Positions 36,422 to 45,875 of a stretch of DNA of 64,000 nucleotides are shown here, in pieces. Location of the stretch: positions 1 through 64,000 of the forward strand of contig NZ_JAHCMB010000139.1 of assembly GCF_019904155.1 (NCBI RefSeq). Reading direction: 5' to 3'. The translations under genes and the position numbers were made by a program. The notes under the pieces were generated by a model. The model saw only the letters and a list, made by a program, of their open reading frames with translations. It was not told where the DNA came from and did not search any database. Origin of the DNA: Paenibacillus sinensis. GTDB lineage: Bacteria; Bacillota; Bacilli; Paenibacillales; Paenibacillaceae. Positions within the stretch are counted from its first letter, which is position 1, and each line of letters begins with the position of its first letter.

Positions 36422-37369
36422 CTATTGCTTGCTGCCTTCAAGCCTTGCACGCAGCAGCATCATATCCTCCGGCCAAGGGTTTTCGGCTTCGATGACTTCG
36501 CCGGTCCATGGATGAGGGAACGCCAGGGATTCCCCGTGCAGCGCCTGCCGGTTCAGCTTCCGTCCGCTGGAAAGCTGCGGTCCCTCCGGACCTCCATACA
36601 GCGCATCGCCGTACAGGGGATGTCCCATATGGCTGAGATGAACCCGAATCTGATGCGTGCGTCCCGTCTCAAGCTCCAGTCGAAGAAGCGTCGCCTCCCT
36701 CCATGCCTCCCGCTGAACGATGCGGGTCACAGCAGGCTGTCCGCCAGGCGAAACCCGGCGGCGCGAAGCATGATGGCGGTCGCGTCCGATCGGCAGGTCG
36801 ATTGTCTGGAGGCTCTTGGGCACAACCCCCTTCACGATGGCAGCGTATCTTCGGGTAATGTCCTTCCTCCGCATAGCCTCATCCAGCACAAGCTGGGCCA
36901 GCTCATTCTTCGCATAGAGAACCGGTCCGGTCGTCTCCTTGTCGAGCCGGTGAATATGGCGGACGGCGCAGCTCTGCCCGCTGGCAGAGTAATGCGCGGC
37001 CACTGCATGATCCAGCGTCACCGCGCTGCCGCCGCTGCCGTCCGGATGCACAGCCATGCCGCTCGGCTTATGGACAACAAGACAGAAGTCATCCTCGAAC
37101 AAGATCTCCAGCTCGTGCCAGAGCGGGTCGATTCCCGGCTCCCTTGACGGAAAGAGCGCCAGACGCAGCCGGTCACCCTTGAGCTGGATTCCGTTCTCCC
37201 GCAGGAGCCGTTCCCGCAGCTTGTCCGGCATCCCGACCGTCTCGCTCAGCCATAGGCAGGCCGCAGCTATCCGGTCCTCCGCAGCAAGCAGGCTCCTGCC
37301 GGGCATGGTCTCCAGCCACTCGCCCCGGCGGACCCACCCCGGCCGCTTCGACTGATTCCCAGGCTTCAC
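36422..37369 (-). CDS. RluA-family pseudouridine synthase
   Basis: This 315-residue enzyme isomerises uridine in rRNA or tRNA. The catalytic aspartate lies in HRLDKETTG (about residue 143), and [22 protein letters not shown] is typical of the RluA family. It has no clear S4 domain. The GTG start overlaps the hemL stop by 4 bases, so it is coupled to the haem genes by position. The RNA target is not predictable from sequence. Confidence 0.88.
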   Translation of the reverse strand: MKPGNQSKRPGWVRRGEWLETMPGRSLLAAEDRIAAACLWLSETVGMPDKLRERLLRENGIQLKGDRLRLALFPSREPGIDPLWHELEILFEDDFCLVVHKPSGMAVHPDGSGGSAVTLDHAVAAHYSASGQSCAVRHIHRLDKETTGPVLYAKNELAQLVLDEAMRRKDITRRYAAIVKGVVPKSLQTIDLPIGRDRHHASRRRVSPGGQPAVTRIVQREAWREATLLRLELETGRTHQIRVHLSHMGHPLYGDALYGGPEGPQLSSGRKLNRQALHGESLAFPHPWTGEVIEAENPWPEDMMLLRARLEGSKQ

Positions 37370-38667
37370 AGCGACTTCAAGACGGCGCGATGGGCTTCCA
37401 GGGTATCGTCGATATCCTGTTCGCTGTGCGCTGCCGAGAGGAACATGCCCTCAAACTGCGAAGGCGGGAGGCTGATGCCGCGCTCCAGCATTTTGCCAAA
37501 GTAGGTGCGGAACCGGGCAACATCGCTGCTCTTCGCCGTGTCGTAATTCGTGACCGGTCCCTCCGAGAAGAACGGACACACCATGGAACCGACACGGTTC
37601 ACGGTCAGCGGAATGCCGGCTTCCCGGGCATTGGCGTTCAGTCCGGCTTCAAGGCGGGCGGCAAGAGCTTCCAGCCGTTCATAGACCTCAGGCGTCAGCA
37701 GCTTCAAGGTCGTGAGACCGGCGGCCATCGCGAGCGGGTTGCCGCTAAGTGTACCGGCCTGGTAGATCGGACCGGAAGGCGCAATCCGGTCAACGATCTC
37801 CCGGCGGCCGCCGTAAGCGCCGACCGGAAGACCGCCGCCGATCACCTTGCCGAAGCAGGTCAAGTCCGGCGTAATGCCGAACAATCCTTGGGCGCAGCCG
37901 CGGTTCACGCGGAACCCTGTCATGACCTCGTCGAAGATCAGCAGCGCTCCGTAGTCAAGCGTCAGCTTCCGCAGTCCTTCCAGGAATCCGGGAACAGGCG
38001 GGACAACACCCATATTACCGGCGATCGGTTCCACGATAATGGCCGCAATATCCTCTCCGAATCGTTCAAAGGCCAGTCTGACCGATTCCAGGTCATTATA
38101 TGGAACTGCGATCGTATTGGCTGCGATGCCTTCCGGCACGCCGGGGCTGTCCGGCAGGCCGAGGGTGGCGACGCCGGAGCCTGCCTTGATAAGCAGGCTG
38201 TCGCCGTGGCCGTGATAGGAGCCTTCGAATTTCAAGATTTTGCTTCGGCCGGTGTATCCCCGGGCCAGACGGATGGCGCTCATCGTCGCTTCCGTGCCGG
38301 AGTTGACCATCCGGACGATATCAACGGAATGGACCCGTTCCACCACGGTCTTGGCCATTTCCGTCTCCAGCAGCGTCGGCGCGCCAAAGCTCGTACCCTT
38401 GGCTGCCGTCTCCTGCAGCGCCTGAACGACGTCCGGATGGGCGTGCCCCATAATCAGCGGTCCCCAGGACAGAATGTAATCGATAAAGCTGTTGCCGTCG
38501 ATATCGTAGATTCGGGAGCCTTGGCCCCGCTCCACATATACCGGAGTGAGTCCGACCGATTTGAATGCCCGGACAGGGCTGTTCACTCCGCCGGGAATAT
38601 AGCGTTTCGCCTCTTCGAATGCCGCCCGGGAAGCCTCTTCCCTGCGTGAGATTTGTTCCTTCTCCAT
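37366..38667 (-). CDS. hemL: Glutamate-1-semialdehyde 2,1-aminomutase
   Basis: This 433-residue PLP enzyme makes 5-aminolevulinate, the second step of the C5 haem pathway. The PLP lysine is in [16 protein letters not shown] and the cofactor aspartate in [23 protein letters not shown] site precedes the ATG. It follows hemB after 158 bases that contain short repeats. Confidence 0.97.
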   Translation of the reverse strand: MEKEQISRREEASRAAFEEAKRYIPGGVNSPVRAFKSVGLTPVYVERGQGSRIYDIDGNSFIDYILSWGPLIMGHAHPDVVQALQETAAKGTSFGAPTLLETEMAKTVVERVHSVDIVRMVNSGTEATMSAIRLARGYTGRSKILKFEGSYHGHGDSLLIKAGSGVATLGLPDSPGVPEGIAANTIAVPYNDLESVRLAFERFGEDIAAIIVEPIAGNMGVVPPVPGFLEGLRKLTLDYGALLIFDEVMTGFRVNRGCAQGLFGITPDLTCFGKVIGGGLPVGAYGGRREIVDRIAPSGPIYQAGTLSGNPLAMAAGLTTLKLLTPEVYERLEALAARLEAGLNANAREAGIPLTVNRVGSMVCPFFSEGPVTNYDTAKSSDVARFRTYFGKMLERGISLPPSQFEGMFLSAAHSEQDIDDTLEAHRAVLKSL

Positions 38668-38716
38668 ACCTTCACCCTCCTTCTTGTCTTAGCCGGACCC
38701 CGGAACCGCTGTATGC

Positions 38717-38811
38717 CTTGATCCGTGCCCGGTGATCCGTGCGTGCTCCGTCATTAGTGCTTGGTGATTCGCACTCCGTTATTCGCACTCCATGATCCGT
38801 GTTAGCACTGT
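38717..38811. repeat. Degenerate short repeats between hemB and hemL
   Basis: TGATCCGTGC-like words recur about five times (TGATCCGTGC, TGATTCGCACTCCG, TTATTCGCACTCC, TGATCCGTG) in both perfect and inverted-like forms. The stretch is not coding and has no clear terminator. Confidence 0.5.
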
Positions 38812-38825
38812 CCGGTGCCGCGCTT

Positions 38826-39824
38826 CTATTCGCGCAGCCAGCGGACCGCATCCTTGGCGTGGTAGGTGATGATCGTATCGGCGCCGGCACGTTTCAGCCC
38901 CGTCAAGAGCTCCAGCACGATGGCTTTCTCATTGATCCAGCCCTGCTGCGCCGCCGCCTTCACCATTGAATATTCGCCGCTGACGTTGTAAGCCACAAGC
39001 GGAAGGTCGAACTGGTCACGGATGACCCGGATGACGTCCATATAAGCGAGAGCCGGCTTCACCATCAGCATGTCGGCGCCCTCCAGCACGTCGCTCTCCG
39101 CCTCGCGGATCGCTTCCCGGACGTTGGCGGGGTCCATCTGATACGTCTTCCGGTCTCCGAACTGGGGCGCGGAATCCGCCGCTTCACGGAACGGTCCGTA
39201 GAAGGCGGAAGCGTATTTGACCGAATAGGACATGATCGGAACATGTTCAAAGCCCGCTTCATCCAGACCGGCGCGAATCGCCTCAACGAAGCCGTCCATC
39301 ATATTCGACGGCGCGATAATGTCTGCTCCGGCCTTGGCCTGCGAGACAGCGGTCCGCGTCAGCAGCTCGAGGCTGGCGTCGTTGATGACATCGCCATGCA
39401 GGACCCCGTCCACCGTGTGGGTATGCACCATGCCGCAGTGGCCGTGGTCCGTAAATTCGCACAGGCAGGTATCGGCGACAACGAGCAGCCCGGGATGCCA
39501 CTGCTTGATAAGCCGGGTTGCCTCCTGTACGATGCCTCTTTCGTCAAAGCCGGAGGAACCGATGGCATCCTTCGTCTCGGGAATGCCGAACAGCAGCACA
39601 GCAGGGATGCCGAGCGAGACGATCTCGTCCACTTCCTCCTTCAGCGTATCAAGCGAGAAATGATAAACACCGGGCATCGAAGCAATTTCCCGCTTCACAC
39701 CGGCTCCAAAGGTTACAAAGATCGGCTGGATCAAATCCAGCGGGTTCAGCACCGTCTCACGCACCATGCCGCGAATGGCTGCGGAAGACCGCAGGCGGCG
39801 GTGACGCACAATTGGAAAGCTCAT
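38826..39824 (-). CDS. hemB: Delta-aminolevulinic acid dehydratase (porphobilinogen synthase)
   Basis: This 332-residue enzyme condenses two 5-aminolevulinates to porphobilinogen. The two active-site lysines lie in [13 protein letters not shown] and [10 protein letters not shown]. Three cysteines in [12 protein letters not shown] indicate the zinc-dependent type. AGGAGG lies 7 bases before the ATG. It is upstream of hemL and downstream of a long structured intergenic region. Confidence 0.97.
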   Translation of the reverse strand: MSFPIVRHRRLRSSAAIRGMVRETVLNPLDLIQPIFVTFGAGVKREIASMPGVYHFSLDTLKEEVDEIVSLGIPAVLLFGIPETKDAIGSSGFDERGIVQEATRLIKQWHPGLLVVADTCLCEFTDHGHCGMVHTHTVDGVLHGDVINDASLELLTRTAVSQAKAGADIIAPSNMMDGFVEAIRAGLDEAGFEHVPIMSYSVKYASAFYGPFREAADSAPQFGDRKTYQMDPANVREAIREAESDVLEGADMLMVKPALAYMDVIRVIRDQFDLPLVAYNVSGEYSMVKAAAQQGWINEKAIVLELLTGLKRAGADTIITYHAKDAVRWLRE

Positions 39825-39882
39825 GAAAGGTTCCTCCTATAGTCGCTTCAGCTTCATTCATTGGTTCCCCTAAACAGCAAGA

Positions 39883-39950
39883 AACCCCGGCCGTCTGCCC
39901 TGCCAAAGAAGCGTAAGACACTTCCTTCTGGCGGCAGCCGGCTCAGGGTT
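39883..39950 (-). other. Long imperfect hairpin in the hemB leader
   Basis: Bases 39887-39911 pair with 39925-39941 and inner segments in a long stem (CCGGC/GCCGG, TGCC/GGCA, GCC/GGC, AGAAG/CTTCT). On the minus strand it is followed by TTTCTTGCTGTTT, a weak T-rich tail. It may be a terminator, an attenuator or an mRNA-stabilising structure before hemB. Confidence 0.5.
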
Positions 39951-39951
39951 A

Positions 39952-40197
39952 GGCGCGTATGGCATTCGCGCCCGGACGCCGTTAGGCGCCCATGGCTATA
40001 ACTCACGCGTCTGGACGCCTTTAGGCGTGCGCATGAATTACGCGCTGAGGCGCCGTATGGCGCCCATGGCTATTGACTCACGCGCGTCTGGACGTCTTCA
40101 GACGTGCGCATGAGTTACGCGCTGAGTCGCCGTATAGAGTCCATGGCTATTGACTCACGCGTCTGGACGCCTTCAGGCGTGCGCATGAGTTACGCGC
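39952..40197. repeat. 75-77 bp tandem repeat array with internal hairpins
   Basis: Three full units and a partial fourth follow each other directly: about 39952-40028, 40029-40105, 40106-40180 and 40181-40197. Each has GCGCATGARTTACGCGC, CCATGGCTAT and ACTCACGCG blocks and a hairpin near its end: ACGCC-TTTA-GGCGT, ACGTC-TTCA-GACGT and ACGCC-TTCA-GGCGT. The middle copy has a paired C-to-T and G-to-A change that keeps the stem. Outer segments ACTCA and TGAGT can extend the hairpin. No unique spacers are present. It fills most of the 496-base gap between hemB and the aldo/keto reductase. Confidence 0.85.
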
Positions 40198-40263
40198 CCG
40201 GACACCCAACAGTCATGCGGGGTTGTCCATTCATCGTTTACATGCATATTATTGGCAAGGTCA

Positions 40264-40281
40264 TTGTTAAGTATATCACAG
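40264..40281 (-). promoter_or_regulatory. Rex-like operator overlapping a candidate hemB promoter
   Basis: The minus strand reads CTGTGATATACTTAACAA, 17 of 18 bases identical to the box upstream of hemA. It contains TGATATACT, an extended -10 element. It lies about 440 bases upstream of hemB and just downstream of the aldo/keto reductase stop. Confidence 0.5.
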
Positions 40282-40320
40282 TGATTTCGGTGAATTTCAG
40301 ACTATTTTATGAACGGTTCC

Positions 40321-41313
40321 TCAGTTATTGAGCCATTTCATAGAGGCTTCGGGATAGCGGAATCCCGCCGCCGCTCCCTTCGGCGCGGCTTCATCAATTA
40401 GACCCAACTCTTCAGGCGTCATGGTAATCCGGGCCGCTTCAACATTCTCTTCCAGATACGATCTGCGCTTGGTGCCTGGGATCGGCACAATATCTTCGCC
40501 GGCGCTGAGCAGCCAGGCGAGCGCGAGCTGGGAGGGACTGCAGCCTTTGTCCCGCGCGATTTCGCGAATCCGGTCCACAAGGTCCAGATTCTTCTTGAAG
40601 TTCTCGCCCTGGAATCTCGGAGAGAACCGTCGATAATCGCTCTCCTCCAAATCGTCGAATGACTGGATCTGACCGCTCAGGAAACCCCGGCCGAGCGGGC
40701 TGTACGCCACGAACCCGATGCCCGATTCGCGGCAGAACGGCAAGATTTCATCCTCCACATCACGACTCCACAGGGAGTATTCCGTCTGGAGCGCGGTAAT
40801 CGGATGAACGGACTGCGCCCGGGCGATTGTCTTCACGGAAGCCTCGGACAGCCCGAGATACCGGACCTTGCCGGCCTGTACCAGATCGGCCATGGCTCCT
40901 ACCGTCTCCTCGATCGGCGTATCCGGATCGACCCGGTGCTGGTAATAGAGGTCGATGTAATCGACCCCTAGCCGCTTCAGGCTGGCGTCGCAGGCCATCT
41001 TCACATACTCGGGACGACCGTTGACGCCGAGCATCGCGCCATCGGCGGCGCGGACATTGCCGAACTTGGTTGCCAGAACGACGCTGTCCCGCCGTCCCCG
41101 GATTGCCTGCCCGACGAGTTCCTCGTTCCGGCCCACACCGTACATATCCGCCGTATCGAGAAAGGTCACCCCCAAATCCAGCGCTCGGTGGATGGTCTTG
41201 ATGGACTCCTCGTCATCCCGCCCTCCGTAGAACTCGGACATTCCCATACAGCCCAGACCCAGCGTTGATACTTCAAGCCCCGTTTTGCCCAATACGCGTT
41301 TCTTCAAATTCAT
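40321..41313 (-). CDS. Aldo/keto reductase
   Basis: This 330-residue NADPH-dependent oxidoreductase has the tetrad D53, Y58 ([13 protein letters not shown]), K83 (LATKFG) and H126 (YYQHRVD) and the C-terminal cofactor motif [14 protein letters not shown]. The substrate is unknown. GAGGG lies only 2 bases before the ATG at 41313, while a TTG at 41307 has better spacing. It lies between the SplB-like gene and hemB and is not part of the haem pathway. Confidence 0.9.
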   Translation of the reverse strand: MNLKKRVLGKTGLEVSTLGLGCMGMSEFYGGRDDEESIKTIHRALDLGVTFLDTADMYGVGRNEELVGQAIRGRRDSVVLATKFGNVRAADGAMLGVNGRPEYVKMACDASLKRLGVDYIDLYYQHRVDPDTPIEETVGAMADLVQAGKVRYLGLSEASVKTIARAQSVHPITALQTEYSLWSRDVEDEILPFCRESGIGFVAYSPLGRGFLSGQIQSFDDLEESDYRRFSPRFQGENFKKNLDLVDRIREIARDKGCSPSQLALAWLLSAGEDIVPIPGTKRRSYLEENVEAARITMTPEELGLIDEAAPKGAAAGFRYPEASMKWLNN

Positions 41314-41439
41314 TCCCTCTTTTCCCGATTAGGATGTGAAATAAGCGGCAACGTTATGTCCTTCATTTTACTCCGATCCGAAGGTAAACGCATCTCCGTG
41401 CCAGCCAGCTGCCCACCGATCCCCTTACCGACTCCTTTT

Positions 41440-42459
41440 CTAGAAAGAGAACGACAGCTGTTCCAGCGGCGGTTCTTCAGCCGGTTCCGGCAGCCTTCTA
41501 TTTACCTGTGTATCCTGATGCATCTCCTGCTCCAATCCCGTCAGGTTCTCCATAGGCAGGCTCCGGCAGGCATGGCGTTCACGGTTCTTCCGAAGGTCCG
41601 GACCGAATCTGCGATGCAGGCTGTCCAGCAGCCGCGACATCTCGCCCCGGTACCCGTCTTCCGCATAACCGCCCCCTGCATACAGCTTGCGGTACGGCGT
41701 AAGGAGGTCGGGAAATTCCTCTTTCAGTGTGCGGAAATACCAGTTCTTAACCTCCGGCGACAGACGCAGCAGCGATGTCATGATAGACCCGGCCCCAGAC
41801 TCCACTGCAGTAAGGAACAGTCTCTCCAGCTCCTCCTCGCTGTCCGAGAGCAGGGGGAGGATCGGGGCAATGAACACATTTGTCATGATGCCATGCTCCG
41901 CAAGACGATGCAGCAGTTCCACCCTCCTGGAGGGCAGGGGAGAACCCGGTTCCAATCGTCGCGCAATTCCGTCATTCAAAATGTTTAGACTAATATTAAC
42001 CGAAAGCGACGGCATCTCCTTCAGCAGCTCCAGATCTCTCAGAATCAGTGGGGAGCGCGTCGTAACCGAGGTTCGGATTTGATACCTAGCCAGCACCTTC
42101 AGGCATTGACGGGTGAGCAGGGCCTTGCTCTCCACCGGCTGGTAAGGGTCCGTCACCGTTCCAAGCATAACCTCGCCAACCTCTTCTCGCATGGCTGCAA
42201 GATCGTGCTTGAATCGCTTGGCAAGACGTGCCAGCTGTTCTTCGAGCGCCTCCGCCGCATTCGTCTTGAGCAGAATGTGATTCTGGAACTCATCGTCCCC
42301 CTTCCGGTCAAGGAAGCCCTGAAAGCCCCGGGCAAAACAGTAGCTGCAGGCATGCGCGCAGCCCCGGTACGAATTGATCGACCAGCCGAAAGGCATCCGC
42401 TCCTCTTTCACACGCGTCATTCCCGTCTTTGTTGTCACCGGCTCGTAGATTTTTACCAT
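41440..42459 (-). CDS. SplB-like radical SAM protein (Rv2578c-type)
   Basis: This 339-residue protein has the radical SAM cluster motif CAHACSYCFAR (CxxxCxxC) after GWSINSYRG, and resembles spore photoproduct lyase relatives. The family includes spore photoproduct lyase, but the function of this subgroup is not established. GGAGG precedes the ATG at 42459; the frame upstream crosses the promoter. An SOS-type box overlaps its predicted transcription start, which suggests DNA-damage induction. It has its own promoter and is separated from the haem operon by a terminator. Confidence 0.82.
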   Translation of the reverse strand: MVKIYEPVTTKTGMTRVKEERMPFGWSINSYRGCAHACSYCFARGFQGFLDRKGDDEFQNHILLKTNAAEALEEQLARLAKRFKHDLAAMREEVGEVMLGTVTDPYQPVESKALLTRQCLKVLARYQIRTSVTTRSPLILRDLELLKEMPSLSVNISLNILNDGIARRLEPGSPLPSRRVELLHRLAEHGIMTNVFIAPILPLLSDSEEELERLFLTAVESGAGSIMTSLLRLSPEVKNWYFRTLKEEFPDLLTPYRKLYAGGGYAEDGYRGEMSRLLDSLHRRFGPDLRKNRERHACRSLPMENLTGLEQEMHQDTQVNRRLPEPAEEPPLEQLSFSF

Positions 42460-42474
42460 TTCCCATCCTCCAAC

Positions 42475-42490
42475 AAGAACATTTGTTCTT
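42475..42490. promoter_or_regulatory. LexA/DinR-type SOS box upstream of the SplB-like gene
   Basis: The palindrome AAGAACAAATGTTCTT (minus strand) contains GAAC-N4-GTTC and matches 12 of 14 positions of the B. subtilis LexA consensus CGAACRNRYGTTYC. It lies directly downstream of a -10 box, where LexA would block initiation. Confidence 0.65.
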
Positions 42491-42499
42491 ATTATAGCA
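42491..42499 (-). promoter_or_regulatory. Extended -10 promoter of the SplB-like gene
   Basis: The minus strand reads TGCTATAAT, an extended -10 element with a perfect TATAAT. The -35 (TGTATG) is weak. The start site would fall inside the SOS box. Confidence 0.6.
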
Positions 42500-42596
42500 C
42501 ATATCTCCGAAATCATACACCGGAAATGGAGCAAGGAATCCGGCCGGATTGTTCCTGCAGCCATTTTTCGAATTAACGGTTCATTTAATGGATGGC

Positions 42597-42625
42597 AAAA
42601 AAACCGGAGCCATTCGGCCCCGGTT
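42597..42625 (-). terminator. Intrinsic terminator of the hemA-cobA/hemD operon
   Basis: The minus strand has an AACCGG / CCGGTT stem with inner GCC/GGC, followed by TTTTTTT. Confidence 0.85.
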
Positions 42626-42706
42626 CCACAGCATATCCGTTCCATATTCGTTTATCCGCTCTATCCGTTCTGTCCAATCATTCTGCTCACCAAGGCCCTT
42701 AAGAGG

Positions 42707-44254
42707 TCACGGCTTCCGCACCTCTTCATTCCACTGGCACAGCACGCCGATAAGCGAATCAATCGTCGCTTCTTCCGCCAGCAGCCCCGGCTTCAGCCCG
42801 GCTTCTACGGCGGTCTTCTCTGTCAGCGGACCAATACAGGCGATCTTGACCGGCTCAAGCAGCGGCAGCGGATCTTCGATCCCCATCCGCTTCAGAATCT
42901 CCAGGAAGTTCCGCACGGTCGAGGAGCTGGTGAAAGTAACAGCATGAACCCGCCCTTCCTCCAGCAGCTTCAGCAGCTCGTCATCATCCTCGCCGGTCAC
43001 AACGGTCTCGTAGGTATCAATCTCCGTCACCTCAAGCCCGAGCTCCGTCAGCTTCGCCGGCAGCCAGTCCCGCGCGAGATCGCCGCGCGGGAGCAGAGCC
43101 TTCTGGCCCGCTTTCAGCTCGCCCTGGAAGGCCTCGATCAGGCCTTCCGCCCGGAAGCGGGCCGGCAGCTCCTCGGCGATCAGGCCGCGCTGCGCCAGCG
43201 CCTCCGCCGTTGCCGGGCCCACGGCCGCAAGGCGGGCGCCGTGAAGGCCGCGGATATCGACTCTTCGTTCCATCAGATGACGGAAGAAGAAATCGACGCC
43301 GTTGGGACTGGTGAAGAACACCCAGTCATATTCCGGCAGGCGGGACAGCGCCGAAGCGATAGCCTCACGCTTCTCGGCGTCCTGCGGCATTATCGTCTCG
43401 ATGACCGGGAACTCATAGGGCTCGCCCCCCAGATCCTCGATCCGTTCCACCAGCTCGCTCGCCTGGCTGCGGGCGCGCGTTACGACGATCCGGCGGCCGA
43501 ACAGCGGAAGCTGCTCGGCCCATTTCAATTCCTCCCGCTGCCGGACGACCTCGCCGACAACGATGACAGCCGGCGGCTGAAAATCCGCCGCCAGCACCTT
43601 CTCCTCAATGTCGGCGAGTGTGCCGACAAGCGTCTCCTGCTCCGCCCGGGTTCCCCAGCGGACCAACGCGACCGGCGTCTCCGGCGAACGGCCGTGCCGG
43701 ATCAGATTGTCGCGAATATAGCCGATCTTCGCGACGCCCATCAGGAAGACGAGCGTGCCCGTCGCGTTCGTCACCTTGTCCCAGTGAATCGAGCGGTCGA
43801 GCTTGTCCGGGCTCTCATGCCCGGTAATGATGGAGAGCGAAGAGGCATAGTCCCGATGGGTGACCGGGATACCGGCATATGCCGGTACGCTGATCGCCGA
43901 GGTGATGCCCGGCACGATCTCATATGGAATGCCATTGCGCCGAAGAAGCTCGGCCTCCTCGCCCACCCGGCCAAAAATCGTCGGGTCGCCGCCCTTCAGC
44001 CGGACAACCGTCTTGCCCTGCAAAGCCAGATCGACGAGCAGCCGATTGATTTCCTCCTGCTTCATCGTGTGCCGGTCGGGAAGCTTGCCGACATAAATCT
44101 TCTCCCCGCCAGGGGGCATCCATTTCAGAAGCCGCGGACTGGCAAGCCGGTCATAGACCAGCACATCCGCTTTCTTGATGCAATCCATCCCTTTAATCGT
44201 AATCAGCCTGGCGTCCCCGGGACCGGCTCCCACCAGATAGACCTTCCCCTTCAT
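42707..44254 (-). CDS. cobA-hemD: Fused uroporphyrinogen-III C-methyltransferase / uroporphyrinogen-III synthase
   Basis: This 515-residue protein joins two enzymes. Residues about 1-245 form the SAM-dependent methyltransferase (VYLVGAGPGDARLITI, YGRVGEEAELL-type region, VFLMGVAKI) that leads to precorrin-2. Residues about 255-515 form uroporphyrinogen-III synthase (FFTSPNGVDFFF, TFTSSSTVRNF). The fusion places the branch point to sirohaem/cobalamin and the haem step on one chain and is known in Paenibacillus relatives. It starts 4 bases after hemC. Confidence 0.93.
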   Translation of the reverse strand: MKGKVYLVGAGPGDARLITIKGMDCIKKADVLVYDRLASPRLLKWMPPGGEKIYVGKLPDRHTMKQEEINRLLVDLALQGKTVVRLKGGDPTIFGRVGEEAELLRRNGIPYEIVPGITSAISVPAYAGIPVTHRDYASSLSIITGHESPDKLDRSIHWDKVTNATGTLVFLMGVAKIGYIRDNLIRHGRSPETPVALVRWGTRAEQETLVGTLADIEEKVLAADFQPPAVIVVGEVVRQREELKWAEQLPLFGRRIVVTRARSQASELVERIEDLGGEPYEFPVIETIMPQDAEKREAIASALSRLPEYDWVFFTSPNGVDFFFRHLMERRVDIRGLHGARLAAVGPATAEALAQRGLIAEELPARFRAEGLIEAFQGELKAGQKALLPRGDLARDWLPAKLTELGLEVTEIDTYETVVTGEDDDELLKLLEEGRVHAVTFTSSSTVRNFLEILKRMGIEDPLPLLEPVKIACIGPLTEKTAVEAGLKPGLLAEEATIDSLIGVLCQWNEEVRKP

Positions 44255-44258
44255 CTCT

Positions 44259-45218
44259 TCATCCCCTTAGCTGTGACAGAATGCTCTCCGCTCCTTTGGC
44301 GATCAGCGCCTCCGCCACCTGTTCCCCGAGCGTGACCGGATCGGTCCCGGTGCGAGTCTCTTTCAAAATCCGAGCTCCATCCGGCGTACCTACCATTCCG
44401 GTAAGCGTCAGGCTCCGTTCTCCCTCTCCCGTACCGCTGGCAGCCCCCTCCACTGCAAGGGTGGCAAAAGCGCCGATCGGCACCTGGCAGCCACCGTTCA
44501 GCACACTAAGGAAACGGCGCTCCGCAGCGACGGTAAGGGCGGTATCTTCATCATTATATAATAACAGGAGCTGGCGCAGTTCGGAATCCTCTTCCCGGCA
44601 TTCAATGCCGAGAGCGCCCTGGCCCACGGCAGGCAGACAGTCCTGCGGCGGCAGATACTCTGTCACGCGGTCCTGCCAGCCCATCCGCGTCAGTCCGGCG
44701 GCTGCTAGCAGAATGGCGTCATATTCGCCGCTCTCCAGCTTCTTCAGCCGGGAATCGATGTTGCCACGAACCGGCTGAATGTCCAGATCGGGCCGCAGCG
44801 CCGCCAGCTGGCTGGACCGGCGCAGACTGCTTGTGCCAACCTTGGCGCCTTGGGGCAGCCCGGCCAGTCCCTGGCCGCCGCGCGTAATCAGGCAGTCGCG
44901 TGGATCAATCCGCCGAGGCACCGCCCCATTGATTAATCCGGCGGGCAGCTCGGACGGCATATCCTTCATGCTGTGCACAGCCATGTCGATCTCCCCATCC
45001 AGCATCGCCTGTTCGATCTCCTTGACGAACAGCCCCTTGCCGCCGACTTTGGAGAGCGTAACGTCGAGAATGCGGTCGCCTTTCGTGACGATTTTTTTCA
45101 CCTCAAATGTAAAAGCAAAGCCGTGCTCGGCGCAGAGCCGCTGCAAATCCGCGATCACCTGGCCCGTCTGTGTCAGCGCGAGCGCGCTCTGTCTGCTGCC
45201 TACCATTATCGTTCGCAT
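44259..45218 (-). CDS. hemC: Porphobilinogen deaminase (hydroxymethylbilane synthase)
   Basis: This 319-residue enzyme polymerises four porphobilinogens. The N-terminus [13 protein letters not shown] and the cysteine of [11 protein letters not shown], which carries the dipyrromethane cofactor, are present. It lies 3 bases after the sirC-like gene and before cobA/hemD. Confidence 0.97.
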   Translation of the reverse strand: MRTIMVGSRQSALALTQTGQVIADLQRLCAEHGFAFTFEVKKIVTKGDRILDVTLSKVGGKGLFVKEIEQAMLDGEIDMAVHSMKDMPSELPAGLINGAVPRRIDPRDCLITRGGQGLAGLPQGAKVGTSSLRRSSQLAALRPDLDIQPVRGNIDSRLKKLESGEYDAILLAAAGLTRMGWQDRVTEYLPPQDCLPAVGQGALGIECREEDSELRQLLLLYNDEDTALTVAAERRFLSVLNGGCQVPIGAFATLAVEGAASGTGEGERSLTLTGMVGTPDGARILKETRTGTDPVTLGEQVAEALIAKGAESILSQLRG

Positions 45219-45221
45219 GCC

Positions 45222-45872
45222 TTATTCCTCCCGATTTTGGGCGATCCAGGATGCTATCCGCTCCGGACCCCATTCCATAAACGTTCCGGCCCGGATTTCA
45301 TCCAGAACCTCAAGCGTGCCGAGCTTCTTCAGCAGGGCTTTTCGAATCTCCGGCGACGTCTCGCGGCGTTTGATTTCCCTGCGCATCTCATACAAAAAAT
45401 CCAGGTACTGCTCGTATTCACCGCCGAACGTATCCTCCAGCAGCTTCGTAATCCGGGCCGCGACGCCAGGCCCCGAACCAGAGGTCGATACCGCTACGGT
45501 CAGCCGCCCTCTGCGGAATACGCCGGGTGTAATGAAGCTGCCCGCCTCGCCGTGGCTCCCCACATTGACGGGAATGCCCAGACCGTCCGCCTCCCGGGCG
45601 ACGGCCTCGTTGAGCTCGCGGTCGTCGGTCGCCGCATATACAAGAAAAGCTCCTCGGGCATCCCCGGGAGCATAACGGCGGTTCATCCACTCGAGGGAGG
45701 AACGCCCGGCCAACTCTTGCAGCACCGGAGTCAGCGCCGGACTGATTACCGTAACATCGGCTCCGGCCTCCAGAAGACCCAGCGTTTTTCGCTCCGCCAC
45801 CTTGCCGCCGCCGATCACCACGCATCTACGTTCCCGAACATCCAGCATGACCGGCAAATACCTCGTCTCCAA
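45222..45872 (-). CDS. sirC: Precorrin-2 dehydrogenase / sirohydrochlorin ferrochelatase-type protein
   Basis: This 216-residue protein has an N-terminal Rossmann fold (VVIGGGKVAERKTLGLLEAGADV) and the STSGSGPGVA motif of the CysG/Met8 N-terminal family. It oxidises precorrin-2 to sirohydrochlorin using NAD. Whether it also inserts iron is not clear. A TTG start at 45872 follows GGGAGGGG by 8 bases. It lies between hemX and hemC. Confidence 0.88.
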   Translation of the reverse strand: METRYLPVMLDVRERRCVVIGGGKVAERKTLGLLEAGADVTVISPALTPVLQELAGRSSLEWMNRRYAPGDARGAFLVYAATDDRELNEAVAREADGLGIPVNVGSHGEAGSFITPGVFRRGRLTVAVSTSGSGPGVAARITKLLEDTFGGEYEQYLDFLYEMRREIKRRETSPEIRKALLKKLGTLEVLDEIRAGTFMEWGPERIASWIAQNREE

Positions 45873-45875
45873 CAG

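Noticed and set aside
39952..40197. Possible CRISPR array
   Set aside because: The repeats are 75-77 bp, directly joined and without unique spacers, and no cas genes are near.
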